DNA of 12,844 nucleotides from Paracoccaceae bacterium (GTDB taxonomy: Bacteria > Pseudomonadota > Alphaproteobacteria > Rhodobacterales > Rhodobacteraceae): positions 1 through 12,844 of the forward strand of contig JAASTF010000065.1 in the NCBI GenBank assembly GCA_021767525.1. The letters are read 5' to 3'. This document shows positions 6,960-12,844 of this stretch, one piece after another; within the stretch, counting starts at the first letter, position 1; each line of letters opens with the position of its first letter. A model generated the notes under the pieces. That model did not search any database. It saw nothing but the letters and a program-made list of their open reading frames with translations, and was not told where the DNA came from. The translations under genes were made by a program, and so were the position numbers.

Positions 6960-7689
6960 GTTGCTGTGTGTGTTTGGCGACAGCCATATCGGCAGCGTCC
7001 GCAAGGCGCTGGATGCTGGCGTTCTGAAACTGCCGGGCTTTCAGTTGGAGTTCTTTGGCGCCGCGGGCGAGACGTTTCGCAAGCTGCACCTGGTGGACGA
7101 TGCGATCCGCCCAACCACGGACGCGGCCGCCGAGGTTGTCGCCCATATCAACGGCAAGGGCCGCGTCACGCTTGCCCCCGGCGATTTCGACATGGTGCTG
7201 TTTTACGGCTGCCGCCTGCGCCTGTCCGAGTTCTTTCCGCCGCTGATCCACCACATGCAGCGGGATAACGGCTATCTCAGCGATGCGGTGCTGCGCGCCG
7301 CCGCTGCCCGCGTGACCGGCGATTGCCGCGCCGCCCGCATGGCCAAGTGGCTGGCCGGGGATGGCCGCACGCGCGTCTTTTTCGCGCCCTCGCCGCTTTT
7401 GACCTGGGGTGTCCTCGACATGGCCGCAGAGGGGCGCACATTGGCGCAGTATCCCCGCGTCGATGCCGCGACCAGGGATCAGCGCGACCGGCTCTTCGCC
7501 GCGCTGTCCGACGATCTGGCCGAGGGTGGCGTAGCGCTGATCCGGCAGCCAGAGCACACCATCGTCGAGGGCGTGTTCACCGATGCGAAATACGCCATCG
7601 AAGGCGCGGACGAAAGCGGTGACGCCGCGCATAAATCGCCGGAATTCGCCGCGCTGATGGTCGATGCCTTCGTGAAGGCCGCGAAATAA
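6943..7689 (+). CDS. GDSH-motif, SGNH-hydrolase-like protein of unknown function
   Basis: A 248-residue protein that I cannot assign to a named family. It begins with CVFGDSHIGSV (9-19), a block I-type motif with serine 14 as possible nucleophile. FFGAAGETF (37-45) may supply the block II glycine, and GDAAHKSPEF (226-235) looks like the Asp-x-x-His block V. The usual block III Asn is not obvious; FDMVLFYGC (82-90) lies where it would be expected. The GTG start at 6943 is chosen because GAAGAGGAG (6927-6935) lies 7 nt upstream, and it overlaps the GSCFA gene by 17 nt in another frame. There is no signal peptide or membrane helix. A tandem of two SGNH-related proteins suggests a complex or consecutive steps. 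Catalytic activity is unproven, and a non-enzymatic role is possible. Confidence 0.7.
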   Translation: MPSRNKLLCVFGDSHIGSVRKALDAGVLKLPGFQLEFFGAAGETFRKLHLVDDAIRPTTDAAAEVVAHINGKGRVTLAPGDFDMVLFYGCRLRLSEFFPPLIHHMQRDNGYLSDAVLRAAAARVTGDCRAARMAKWLAGDGRTRVFFAPSPLLTWGVLDMAAEGRTLAQYPRVDAATRDQRDRLFAALSDDLAEGGVALIRQPEHTIVEGVFTDAKYAIEGADESGDAAHKSPEFAALMVDAFVKAAK

Positions 7690-7703
7690 GCGGCGCGACG
7701 CGA

Positions 7704-7727
7704 AAGGGCGAAAATCGCCCTTGATTT
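7704..7727 (+). terminator. Possible terminator after the SGNH-like gene
   Basis: A perfect 8-bp stem AAGGGCGA (7704-7711) / TCGCCCTT (7715-7722) with an AAA loop is followed by GATTT, a weak T run. It lies 14 nt after the stop codon. It could end the GSCFA transcript or simply punctuate it, because tRNA-Trp begins 40 nt later. Confidence 0.5.
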
Positions 7728-7749
7728 CAGCCAATCGGCGTCGTATCCG
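7721..7749 (+). promoter_or_regulatory. Possible promoter of tRNA-Trp
   Basis: TTGATT (7721-7726), a 17-nt gap and TATCCG (7744-7749) place the start near 7756, six bases before the mature tRNA. The -10 box is poor, and the -35 box overlaps the arm of the preceding hairpin. Confidence 0.35.
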
Positions 7750-7761
7750 TCACCCCGGCCT

Positions 7762-7837
7762 AGGGGTATAGCTCAGCTGGTAGAGCGACGGTCTCCAAAA
7801 CCGTAGGTCGCGGGTTCGAACCCTGCTGCCCCTGCCA
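7762..7837 (+). tRNA. trnW: tRNA-Trp (anticodon CCA)
   Basis: A 76-nt cloverleaf reads directly. The acceptor stem AGGGGTA (7762-7768) pairs with TGCCCCT (7827-7833). The D arm contains AGCTCAGCTGGTAGAGC. The anticodon stem ACGGT/ACCGT (7788-7792, 7800-7804) encloses the loop CTCCAAA with CCA at 7795-7797. The T arm is GCGGGTTCGAACCCTGC-like, discriminator G is at 7834 and CCA is encoded at 7835-7837. In many alphaproteobacteria this tRNA sits between tuf and secE-nusG; here neither neighbour adjoins it. Confidence 0.97.
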
Positions 7838-7870
7838 ATTTCCGAACAGCACCGTGCATCACGCCCGACG

Positions 7871-7896
7871 GGTTATTCGGCCCGCGCTTTTTTGTG
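7871..7896 (+). terminator. Possible tRNA-Trp terminator
   Basis: CGGG (7869-7872) can pair with CCCG (7881-7884) in the stretch ending GCGCTTTTTTTG, giving a short stem ahead of a seven-base T run (about 7888-7893 is the solid part). An alternative stem CCGCGC/GCGCGG loops out the T run instead. The T run after a GC-rich block just behind the tRNA makes termination likely, but the exact fold is uncertain. Confidence 0.4.
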
Positions 7897-7909
7897 CGCG
7901 GCGCAAAGA

Positions 7910-7938
7910 AAAAGGCCCGCCGGTCTGGCGGGCCTTTT
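7910..7938. terminator. Bidirectional terminator between tRNA-Trp and the BMP operon
   Basis: A perfect 12-bp stem AAAAGGCCCGCC (7910-7921) / GGCGGGCCTTTT (7927-7938) with a 5-nt loop has a T run on the plus strand and an A run that becomes a U run on the minus strand. It lies 24 nt past the BMP gene stop on the minus strand and serves both converging units. Confidence 0.92.
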
Positions 7939-7961
7939 CCGTGTTTCGCAGCGGGCCGCGC

Positions 7962-9062
7962 TTATTGCGGGATCTCGCCGGTGATGCCTTCGATGTAGAA
8001 ATCCATGCCCAGCAGGGTGCCGTCGTCGGCGGTTTCACCCTCGGCCAGCCAAGCCGAGCCGTCCTGCTTGTTGATCGGGCCGGTGAAGGGGTGGTACTCG
8101 CCCGACGTGATCGCGTCGATCATCGCCTGCGCCTCGGCCTTTACGTCTTCGGGGATGGCATCGTTCATCGGGCCGATCACGACTTCGCCCTCGGGCATCC
8201 CTGCCCAGCTGTCGACCTGCTCATACGTGCCGTCCATCAGCGCACCAACGCGCTTGACGTAGTAGGGCGACCATTCGTCGATGATCGACGTGATGCGCGG
8301 CCCGGGCGTGCCATCGTCATTGGTGGTAAAGGCCGCCATGTCCGACGCCTGGCCAAAGCCCCAGGCATTGCCGTTTTCCTTGGCGATCTCGGCCAGCGGC
8401 GCGGTCGAGTCGGTATGCGCGGTGATTACGTCAACGCCCTGGTCCAGCATGGCGCGGGCGGCGTCGGCCTCTTTCGCCGGGTCGAACCAGGTATAGGCCC
8501 AGGTCACCACCAGCTCGACATCCGGATTGGCCATCTTGGCGTGGTGGAAATAGCTGTTGATGCCCATGATGACCTCGGGGATCGGGAACGAGGCGATGTA
8601 GCCGATCTTGTTGGTCTTGGTCATCTTGCCCGCGATGTGGCCCACCACGGCGCGGCCTTCGTAAAATCGCGCGTTATAGGTCGACACGTTCGGATGCTCG
8701 CGCTTGTAGCCGGTGGCGTGCTCGAACTTGATGTCGGGGAACTTGGCGGCCACGGCGTTGGTGGCGTCCATGTAACCGAACGAGGTTGTAAAGATGATGT
8801 CGCAGCCCGACAGCGCCATCTGGGTCAGCACGCGCTCGGCATCGGCGCCTTCGGGCACGCTTTCCTGATAGGCGATTTCCACCTTGTCGCCATAGGCCTC
8901 TTTCACGGCCAGGGCGCCCTGGTGGTGTTGATAGGTCCAGCCGCCGTCACCGATCGGCCCGACATAGACGAAACACGCCTTTGTCGGATCATCCTGCGCA
9001 AAGGCAGCGGTGCCCAGCGACGCGGCAAGGGCCACACTGGCCAGCAAGGTTCTTCTTTTCAT
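7962..9062 (-). CDS. BMP-family (PnrA/BmpA-type) periplasmic substrate-binding protein of an ABC importer
   Basis: A 366-residue secreted protein of the basic membrane protein family, which captures purine nucleosides or related compounds in the periplasm for the ABC permeases encoded upstream. The start at 9062 is preferred over an in-frame ATG at 9068 because AGGGG directly abuts the earlier ATG but is six bases from this one. The N terminus is a clear Sec signal: KRR, a hydrophobic core, and AFAQ before DDP, with cleavage near residue 23. It lacks a lipobox cysteine, so it is soluble rather than a lipoprotein. Family-type segments include VGPIGDGGWTYQHHQG, FTTSFGYMDA, ARFYEGRAVVGHIAG and ASFPIPEVIMGINSY. 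It is the last gene of the operon, 37 nt after a permease, and ends at the bidirectional terminator. The exact ligand (xanthine, guanosine, urate or other) is inferred only from the xdhC linkage. Confidence 0.93.
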   Translation of the reverse strand: MKRRTLLASVALAASLGTAAFAQDDPTKACFVYVGPIGDGGWTYQHHQGALAVKEAYGDKVEIAYQESVPEGADAERVLTQMALSGCDIIFTTSFGYMDATNAVAAKFPDIKFEHATGYKREHPNVSTYNARFYEGRAVVGHIAGKMTKTNKIGYIASFPIPEVIMGINSYFHHAKMANPDVELVVTWAYTWFDPAKEADAARAMLDQGVDVITAHTDSTAPLAEIAKENGNAWGFGQASDMAAFTTNDDGTPGPRITSIIDEWSPYYVKRVGALMDGTYEQVDSWAGMPEGEVVIGPMNDAIPEDVKAEAQAMIDAITSGEYHPFTGPINKQDGSAWLAEGETADDGTLLGMDFYIEGITGEIPQ

Positions 9063-9099
9063 GGTCATCCCCTGTTGTGGTGGTTGATAGGTTATGCCC

Positions 9100-10023
9100 C
9101 TAGTTCGAGGCGTGGAAGGATCGGCCCAGCGATGCCGGTGCCCCGTGCATGCCGCGGGCCGAGATGATGACGAGCACAAGGATCGTTATCACATAGGGCG
9201 ACGCCGACAAGAGCGCCACGGGCACCTGCGCGCCCGCCGCCTGAAGGTTCAGTTGCAGCACCGTGATGCCGCCGAAAAGATAGGCACCGACGGCAACGCG
9301 GCCCGCGCGCCAGCTGGCGAAGACGACGATGGCCAGCGCGATCCAGCCCGCGCCGGCGGTGATGCCCTCGGTCCATTGCGGGACGCGCACAAGCGACAGG
9401 TAAGCCCCGCCAAGCCCCGCGCAGGCGCCGCCGAACAGGATCGCCAGCAGGCGCACACGCACCACCTTGTAGCCCAGTGCGTGGGCGCTGTCGTGGCTTT
9501 CGCCCACCGCCCGCAAGATCAGGCCCGCACGGGTGAATTTCAGAAACGCCCAGACCGCGACGACCAGCAGCAGCGACAGATACACCATGATATCATGCGA
9601 AAAGAGCATACGCCCCACCACCGGCAGGTCCGACAGCACCGGAATGTCCAGCCGCGGCAGCGACGGCGCCTTGACGCCCTCATAGGGTTTGCCGATCAGC
9701 GATGACAGACCCAGCCCCACCAGTGTCAGGCCAAGGCCGGTGGCCACCTGGTTCGACATCAAAAGCTGCGTCAGGATGCCGAAACTCAACGATAGGGCCG
9801 CAGCGCCCACCGCACCCGCGGCAAAGCCCAGCAGGGGCGAGCCGGTGTTGACCGCCACCGCAAAGGCCACGACCGCGCCGGTAATCATCATCCCCTCGAC
9901 GCCCAGGTTCAGCACGCCGGATTTTTCCACCACCATCTCGCCGATGGCGGCCAGCAGGATCGGGGTTGCCGACACCATGATCGAGGCGATCAGAAGGATC
10001 GGGTTGATTGCGCCAAGATCCAT
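9100..10023 (-). CDS. ABC transporter permease (BPD_transp_2 type), second permease of the BMP system
   Basis: A 307-residue inner-membrane permease, almost entirely hydrophobic helices (about eight to ten), in the branched-chain amino acid/ribose-type permease family and the nucleoside (NupQ/YufQ-like) branch. Telling segments are GEMVVEKSGVLNLGVEGMM near the N terminus, a cytoplasmic coupling segment with LRAVGESHDSAHALGYKV, and VRVRLLAILFGGACAGLGGA. The ATG at 10023 shares one base with the upstream permease stop (TAATG), and GAGGTGG lies just before it, so translation is coupled. Longer in-frame extension runs back over the upstream gene and is discarded. It pairs with the 361-residue permease to form the membrane channel. 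No missing segment or frameshift is seen. Confidence 0.92.
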   Translation of the reverse strand: MDLGAINPILLIASIMVSATPILLAAIGEMVVEKSGVLNLGVEGMMITGAVVAFAVAVNTGSPLLGFAAGAVGAAALSLSFGILTQLLMSNQVATGLGLTLVGLGLSSLIGKPYEGVKAPSLPRLDIPVLSDLPVVGRMLFSHDIMVYLSLLLVVAVWAFLKFTRAGLILRAVGESHDSAHALGYKVVRVRLLAILFGGACAGLGGAYLSLVRVPQWTEGITAGAGWIALAIVVFASWRAGRVAVGAYLFGGITVLQLNLQAAGAQVPVALLSASPYVITILVLVIISARGMHGAPASLGRSFHASN

Positions 10024-11108
10024 TACGCCACCTCTCGTGTGCCGATGCGAATGCGGTAATTGGTGAACACGTCGACGCCCAGCAGGAAAAACAGCAGCAT
10101 CCCCTGGAACAGCTGGATCGACGCGCCGGGCACCCCCAGCATCAGCTGCGCCAGCTCGCCCCCGATATAGGTCAGCGCCATCAACAGCCCCGCCAGCAGG
10201 ATGCCCACCGGGTGCAGCCGGCCCAGAAACGCCACGATGATCGCGGTGAACCCGTAGCCCGAGTTGAAGTCGATGGTGATCTGCCCGGCCGGGCCCGACA
10301 CCTCGAACAACCCGGCCAGCCCGGCCAGCGCACCGGCCAGGCCCAGGCACAAAAACACGATCCGCGCCGGGTTCACGCCGGCAAAGCGCGCGGCCTTGGG
10401 CGCCTCGCCGGTCAGGCGGATGTGAAAGCCGGTGATGTGGCGCGTCAGCATGACATAGGCGCCGATTACCGCGATGAAGGCAAAGACAACGCCCCAATGC
10501 ATGCCGGTGTTGGCGATCAGCTCGGCGTTGTGGCCGGCCTCCCACTGTTTGAAGTTGCGGCTGCCCGGAAAGCCCATGCCGTCGGGATTGCGCAACAACC
10601 CCGATGAGACAGAGGCCAGGATATTCTCGGCCACGTAGACCAGCATCAGCGACACCAGGATCTCGTTGGTGCCGAACCTCGTTTTCAGCACCGCGGGGAT
10701 CATCGCCCAGGCCCAGCCCCCAAGGGCGCCCGCGACGATCATCAGCGGAAAGATCAGCACGCTTTCCGACGGGTAGAGCGCCAGCCCCGCCGCCGCGCCG
10801 CAGATCGCGCCCATGATGTATTGCCCTTCGGCGCCGATGTTCCAGATGCCCGCGCGAAACCCGATCGACAGGCCAATGGCGATCAGGATCAAGGGCCCGG
10901 CCTTCACCAGCAGCTGCGGGCGCGAGTAGCCTGCGAATTGCGGGTTGAACAGCGGATCCCAGAAAATCGTGCGGATTGCCTCGACCGGGTTGGCGCCCAG
11001 GATCGAAAAAAGGATGCCCCCCACGATCATCGTCAGGACCACCGCCAGAAGCGGCGCAAGATAGGTCCAGAGCCGTGATGGCTGCGGGCGTTTTTCCAGC
11101 TTTATCAT
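10023..11108 (-). CDS. ABC transporter permease (BPD_transp_2 type), first permease of the BMP system
   Basis: A 361-residue inner-membrane protein. A short basic cytoplasmic N terminus (KLEKRPQPSR) leads into a hydrophobic helix starting near residue 13, followed by about nine more. The IGFRAGIWNIGAEGQYIMGA segment near 85-104 and TRFGTNEILVSLML are hallmarks of the YufP/NupP-type permeases that partner BMP binding proteins. The cytoplasmic loop with LTGEAPKAARFAGVNPARI is the expected contact site for the ATPase. The ATG at 11108 follows AAGGGGG by six bases, a strong ribosome site. It begins 36 nt after the ATPase stop and overlaps the next permease by one base. It is slightly longer than its partner, the usual asymmetry of these paired permeases. 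Confidence 0.92.
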   Translation of the reverse strand: MIKLEKRPQPSRLWTYLAPLLAVVLTMIVGGILFSILGANPVEAIRTIFWDPLFNPQFAGYSRPQLLVKAGPLILIAIGLSIGFRAGIWNIGAEGQYIMGAICGAAAGLALYPSESVLIFPLMIVAGALGGWAWAMIPAVLKTRFGTNEILVSLMLVYVAENILASVSSGLLRNPDGMGFPGSRNFKQWEAGHNAELIANTGMHWGVVFAFIAVIGAYVMLTRHITGFHIRLTGEAPKAARFAGVNPARIVFLCLGLAGALAGLAGLFEVSGPAGQITIDFNSGYGFTAIIVAFLGRLHPVGILLAGLLMALTYIGGELAQLMLGVPGASIQLFQGMLLFFLLGVDVFTNYRIRIGTREVA

Positions 11109-11144
11109 GCGCCGCCCCCTTGCCCGGCCCCGGTTTGCCAGCGG

Positions 11145-12662
11145 TCAGACATGGGCCACCTCCATCCCGCGGGCGCCGCCCATCATCAGGCCGATTTCAT
11201 CGACGGTCAGCCCGCGCGTGGGGCGGATATCGCTCAGCCGGCCTTCGTTCAAGGCGCCGAAGCGGTCGCTGATCTCCATCAGCTCGTCCAGGTCCTGGCT
11301 GATGACCAGCACGGCGGTGCCGCCAGCGGCCAGGTCCAGCAGCGCCTGCCGGATCGACGCGGCCGCGCTGGCATCGACGCCCCATGTCGGCTGGTTCACC
11401 ACCAGCACCTCGGGGCGCTGCATCACCTCGCGGCCGATCACAAATTTCTGCAGATTGCCGCCCGACAGCGCCCGCGCCGCCGTGCCGGGGCCGGGGGTGC
11501 GCACGTCGAACCGTTCGATGATACTTTCGGCAAAGTCGCGCGCCTTGGCCCAATTCAGAAAGCCGTTTTGCACCAGCCCTTCGCGCTGCGCGGCGGTCAG
11601 GGCCGCGTTTTCCGTCAGGCTCATATCGGGGGCGGCGGCATGGCCCAGACGTTCTTCGGGGGCCGTCAGCAGACCAAGGCGGCGCCGGTCAGTGGGGCCC
11701 ATCTTGCCCACGGGCTGCCCCTTGACGGTGATCGCGCCGGGCGCGGTGCGCAGCTCGCCCGACAGCGCGGCCAGCAATTCATCCTGTCCGTTGCCCGCCA
11801 CACCGCCGAGCCCCAGGATTTCCCCCGCCTGCACCGACAGCGACACGTCTTTCAGCGCGGTGCCAAATTCCGACGGGCTTTTGACCGACAGGCCGGTGAT
11901 CTCCAACGCCACCGCGCCCAGTTCGCGCGCGGCGCGCTCGGGCGGTTGAAAGGCGCTGCCCACCATCATCTCGGCCATCTCGCGCGCGGTGGTCTCGGAC
12001 GGCACGCAGGTGCCCACGTTGCGGCCCAGCCGCAAGATCGTGGCCTGGTCGCACAGCGCCCTGATCTCTTCCAGCTTGTGGCTGATATACAGGATCGCCA
12101 CGCCTTCGCCGGTCAGTTTGCGCAGGGTTTCGAACAGGATCTCCACCTCTTGCGGGGTTAGCACGCTGGTGGGCTCGTCCATGATCAAAAGGCGCGGATC
12201 TTGCAGCAGGCAGCGGATGATTTCCACGCGCTGACGCTCGCCCGCGCTCAGGTCGCCCACGGTGCGGTAGGGGTCGAGCGGCAGGCCATAGGTCTCGCTG
12301 ACCTCGCGGATGCGGGCGGCGAGGTCGCGCATGGGCGGCGGGTTTTCCATCCCCAGCGCGATGTTTTCCGACACGTTCAGCGCATCGAACAGGGAAAAAT
12401 GCTGAAACACCATCGCCACGCCAGCGGCCCGGGCGGCGCGGGGTTCCGCCGGGGTATAGGGCTGGCCGCGCAGGGTCATGCTGCCGCTGTCGGGCTTCAC
12501 CAGCCCATAGATCATCTTGACCAGCGTGGATTTGCCCGCGCCGTTTTCGCCCAGCAGGGCGTGCACCTCGCCCTCGCGGATGGTGAACGACACGTCGTCA
12601 TTGGCCACGACACCGGGATAGGCCTTTGTCAGCCCCTCGATGGTCAAAAGAGTTTCCGTCAC
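11145..12662 (-). CDS. ABC transporter ATP-binding protein with two fused nucleotide-binding domains (BMP/nucleoside type)
   Basis: A 505-residue cytoplasmic ATPase that energises the importer. The first domain is canonical: Walker A GENGAGKST (38-46), Q-loop Q87, signature LSAGERQ (138-144), Walker B LLIMDEPTS with E163, and H-loop H195. The second is degenerate: GVAGNGQDE (287-295) lacks the Walker A lysine, the signature LSGGN (399-403) is intact, Walker B reads VVNQPTWGVD with Gln424 replacing the catalytic Glu, and Gln456 replaces the H-loop His. One active and one degenerate site is usual for the sugar/nucleoside double ATPases, so this is not decay. The GTG start at 12662 overlaps the xdhC stop (GTGA), with a purine-rich GGAAAGGG upstream, which ties it to xdhC. 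NupO/YufO-like proteins are the nearest named relatives. Confidence 0.94.
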   Translation of the reverse strand: MTETLLTIEGLTKAYPGVVANDDVSFTIREGEVHALLGENGAGKSTLVKMIYGLVKPDSGSMTLRGQPYTPAEPRAARAAGVAMVFQHFSLFDALNVSENIALGMENPPPMRDLAARIREVSETYGLPLDPYRTVGDLSAGERQRVEIIRCLLQDPRLLIMDEPTSVLTPQEVEILFETLRKLTGEGVAILYISHKLEEIRALCDQATILRLGRNVGTCVPSETTAREMAEMMVGSAFQPPERAARELGAVALEITGLSVKSPSEFGTALKDVSLSVQAGEILGLGGVAGNGQDELLAALSGELRTAPGAITVKGQPVGKMGPTDRRRLGLLTAPEERLGHAAAPDMSLTENAALTAAQREGLVQNGFLNWAKARDFAESIIERFDVRTPGPGTAARALSGGNLQKFVIGREVMQRPEVLVVNQPTWGVDASAAASIRQALLDLAAGGTAVLVISQDLDELMEISDRFGALNEGRLSDIRPTRGLTVDEIGLMMGGARGMEVAHV

Positions 12663-12844
12663 CCCGTGGCCCTTTCCATTCCGCGATCTTGGCGTCGCGC
12701 CTGTTCAACTATCCCCGCAGCCACCCCGATGGCAATGGCCTGGGGGTGTTTGCCCAGGGCCGGGTTGCCTATCGGGCAGGCAATGCGCGCGATTTGGGCA
12801 GGCGCGTGGCCCATCGCGGCCAGCCTTTTGCGGAACCGCGCCCA
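12659..12844 (-). CDS. xdhC: XdhC, xanthine dehydrogenase accessory protein, C-terminal end only
   Basis: The minus-strand frame is open from the right edge and ends with TGA at 12661-12659, giving the last 61 residues. They read RFRKRLAAMGHAPAQIARI, then CPIG, then a GKHPQAIAIGVAAGIV stretch. This is the typical XdhC C terminus (R-L-x-x-x-G, then I-x-CPIG, then P-x-x-IA-x-x-VAA), at the end of its Rossmann-like domain. XdhC inserts and protects the sulfurated molybdenum cofactor of xanthine dehydrogenase in the cytoplasm. Most of the gene lies outside. Its stop overlaps the ATPase GTG start by four bases, so xdhC and the transporter are one operon, and xdhA/xdhB are expected further right. 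XdhC/CoxI relatives of other molybdenum hydroxylases share this C terminus, so the partner enzyme is likely but not certain. Confidence 0.82.
   Translation of the reverse strand, partial: WARFRKRLAAMGHAPAQIARIACPIGNPALGKHPQAIAIGVAAGIVEQARRQDRGMERATG

Noticed and set aside
7854..9167. Long open frame of 437 codons on the plus strand
   Set aside because: It is antisense to the BMP binding protein, which has a signal peptide, family motifs and a good ribosome site. The predicted product is Arg/His/Gly-rich without a recognisable fold, as expected for a GC-rich shadow frame, and it runs through the terminator.
11145..11900. Degenerate second ATPase domain as a sign of a decaying gene
   Set aside because: Loss of the Walker A lysine and catalytic Glu in the second half is the normal state of the sugar/nucleoside double ATPases, and the frame is intact throughout.

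Overview
The window looks like chromosome from an alphaproteobacterium of the Rhodobacteraceae/Roseobacter type. The basis is high GC, GC-ending codons, an alphaproteobacterial EF-Tu and tRNA-Trp, and a metabolic gene content (mesaconyl-CoA type enzymes, a BMP-family ABC importer next to xdhC, GSCFA proteins) familiar from that group. No phage, transposase, integrase, CRISPR or origin is visible. All protein calls come from reading motifs by eye; no database search was run.

Layout, plus strand first. (1) 1-1131 is a 5'-truncated tuf gene (EF-Tu). A 3' untranslated stretch with two competing inverted repeats and a strong intrinsic terminator follows. (2) 1610-3226 is an AMP-forming acyl-CoA ligase with its own recognisable promoter. 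(3) 3227-3703 is a non-coding spacer holding two copies of a modular repeat (a hairpin followed by four TGTGCAT units at 11-nt period) and, nearer the next gene, a sharp CGGTATA/TATACCG palindrome. (4) 3704-5790 is a two-gene translationally coupled unit: a mesaconyl-C4-CoA hydratase-like hot-dog enzyme and a mesaconyl-CoA C1-C4 CoA-transferase-like enzyme. (5) 5823-5868 is a long palindrome over a likely promoter, ahead of a GSCFA-domain protein (5898-6959) that overlaps a small GDSH/SGNH-like protein (6943-7689). (6) 7762-7837 is tRNA-Trp.

Minus strand, from the right edge leftwards: the 3' end of xdhC (12844-12659), then a complete BMP-type ABC importer with a fused double ATPase, two permeases and a periplasmic binding protein (12662-7962). 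The genes are packed with stop/start overlaps or gaps under 40 nt, so they form one operon that probably imports purines or nucleosides for the xanthine dehydrogenase encoded just outside. It converges on tRNA-Trp at a bidirectional terminator.

How it fits together: the meh-mct pair would turn mesaconyl-C1-CoA into citramalyl-CoA, which a lyase encoded elsewhere could split to acetyl-CoA and pyruvate. The xdhC-BMP operon ties purine uptake to purine oxidation. The GSCFA/SGNH pair has no known role and is the most plausible undescribed protein system here. The most unusual DNA signals are the repeat pair at 3238-3425, the promoter palindrome at 5823-5868 and the competing hairpins after tuf.
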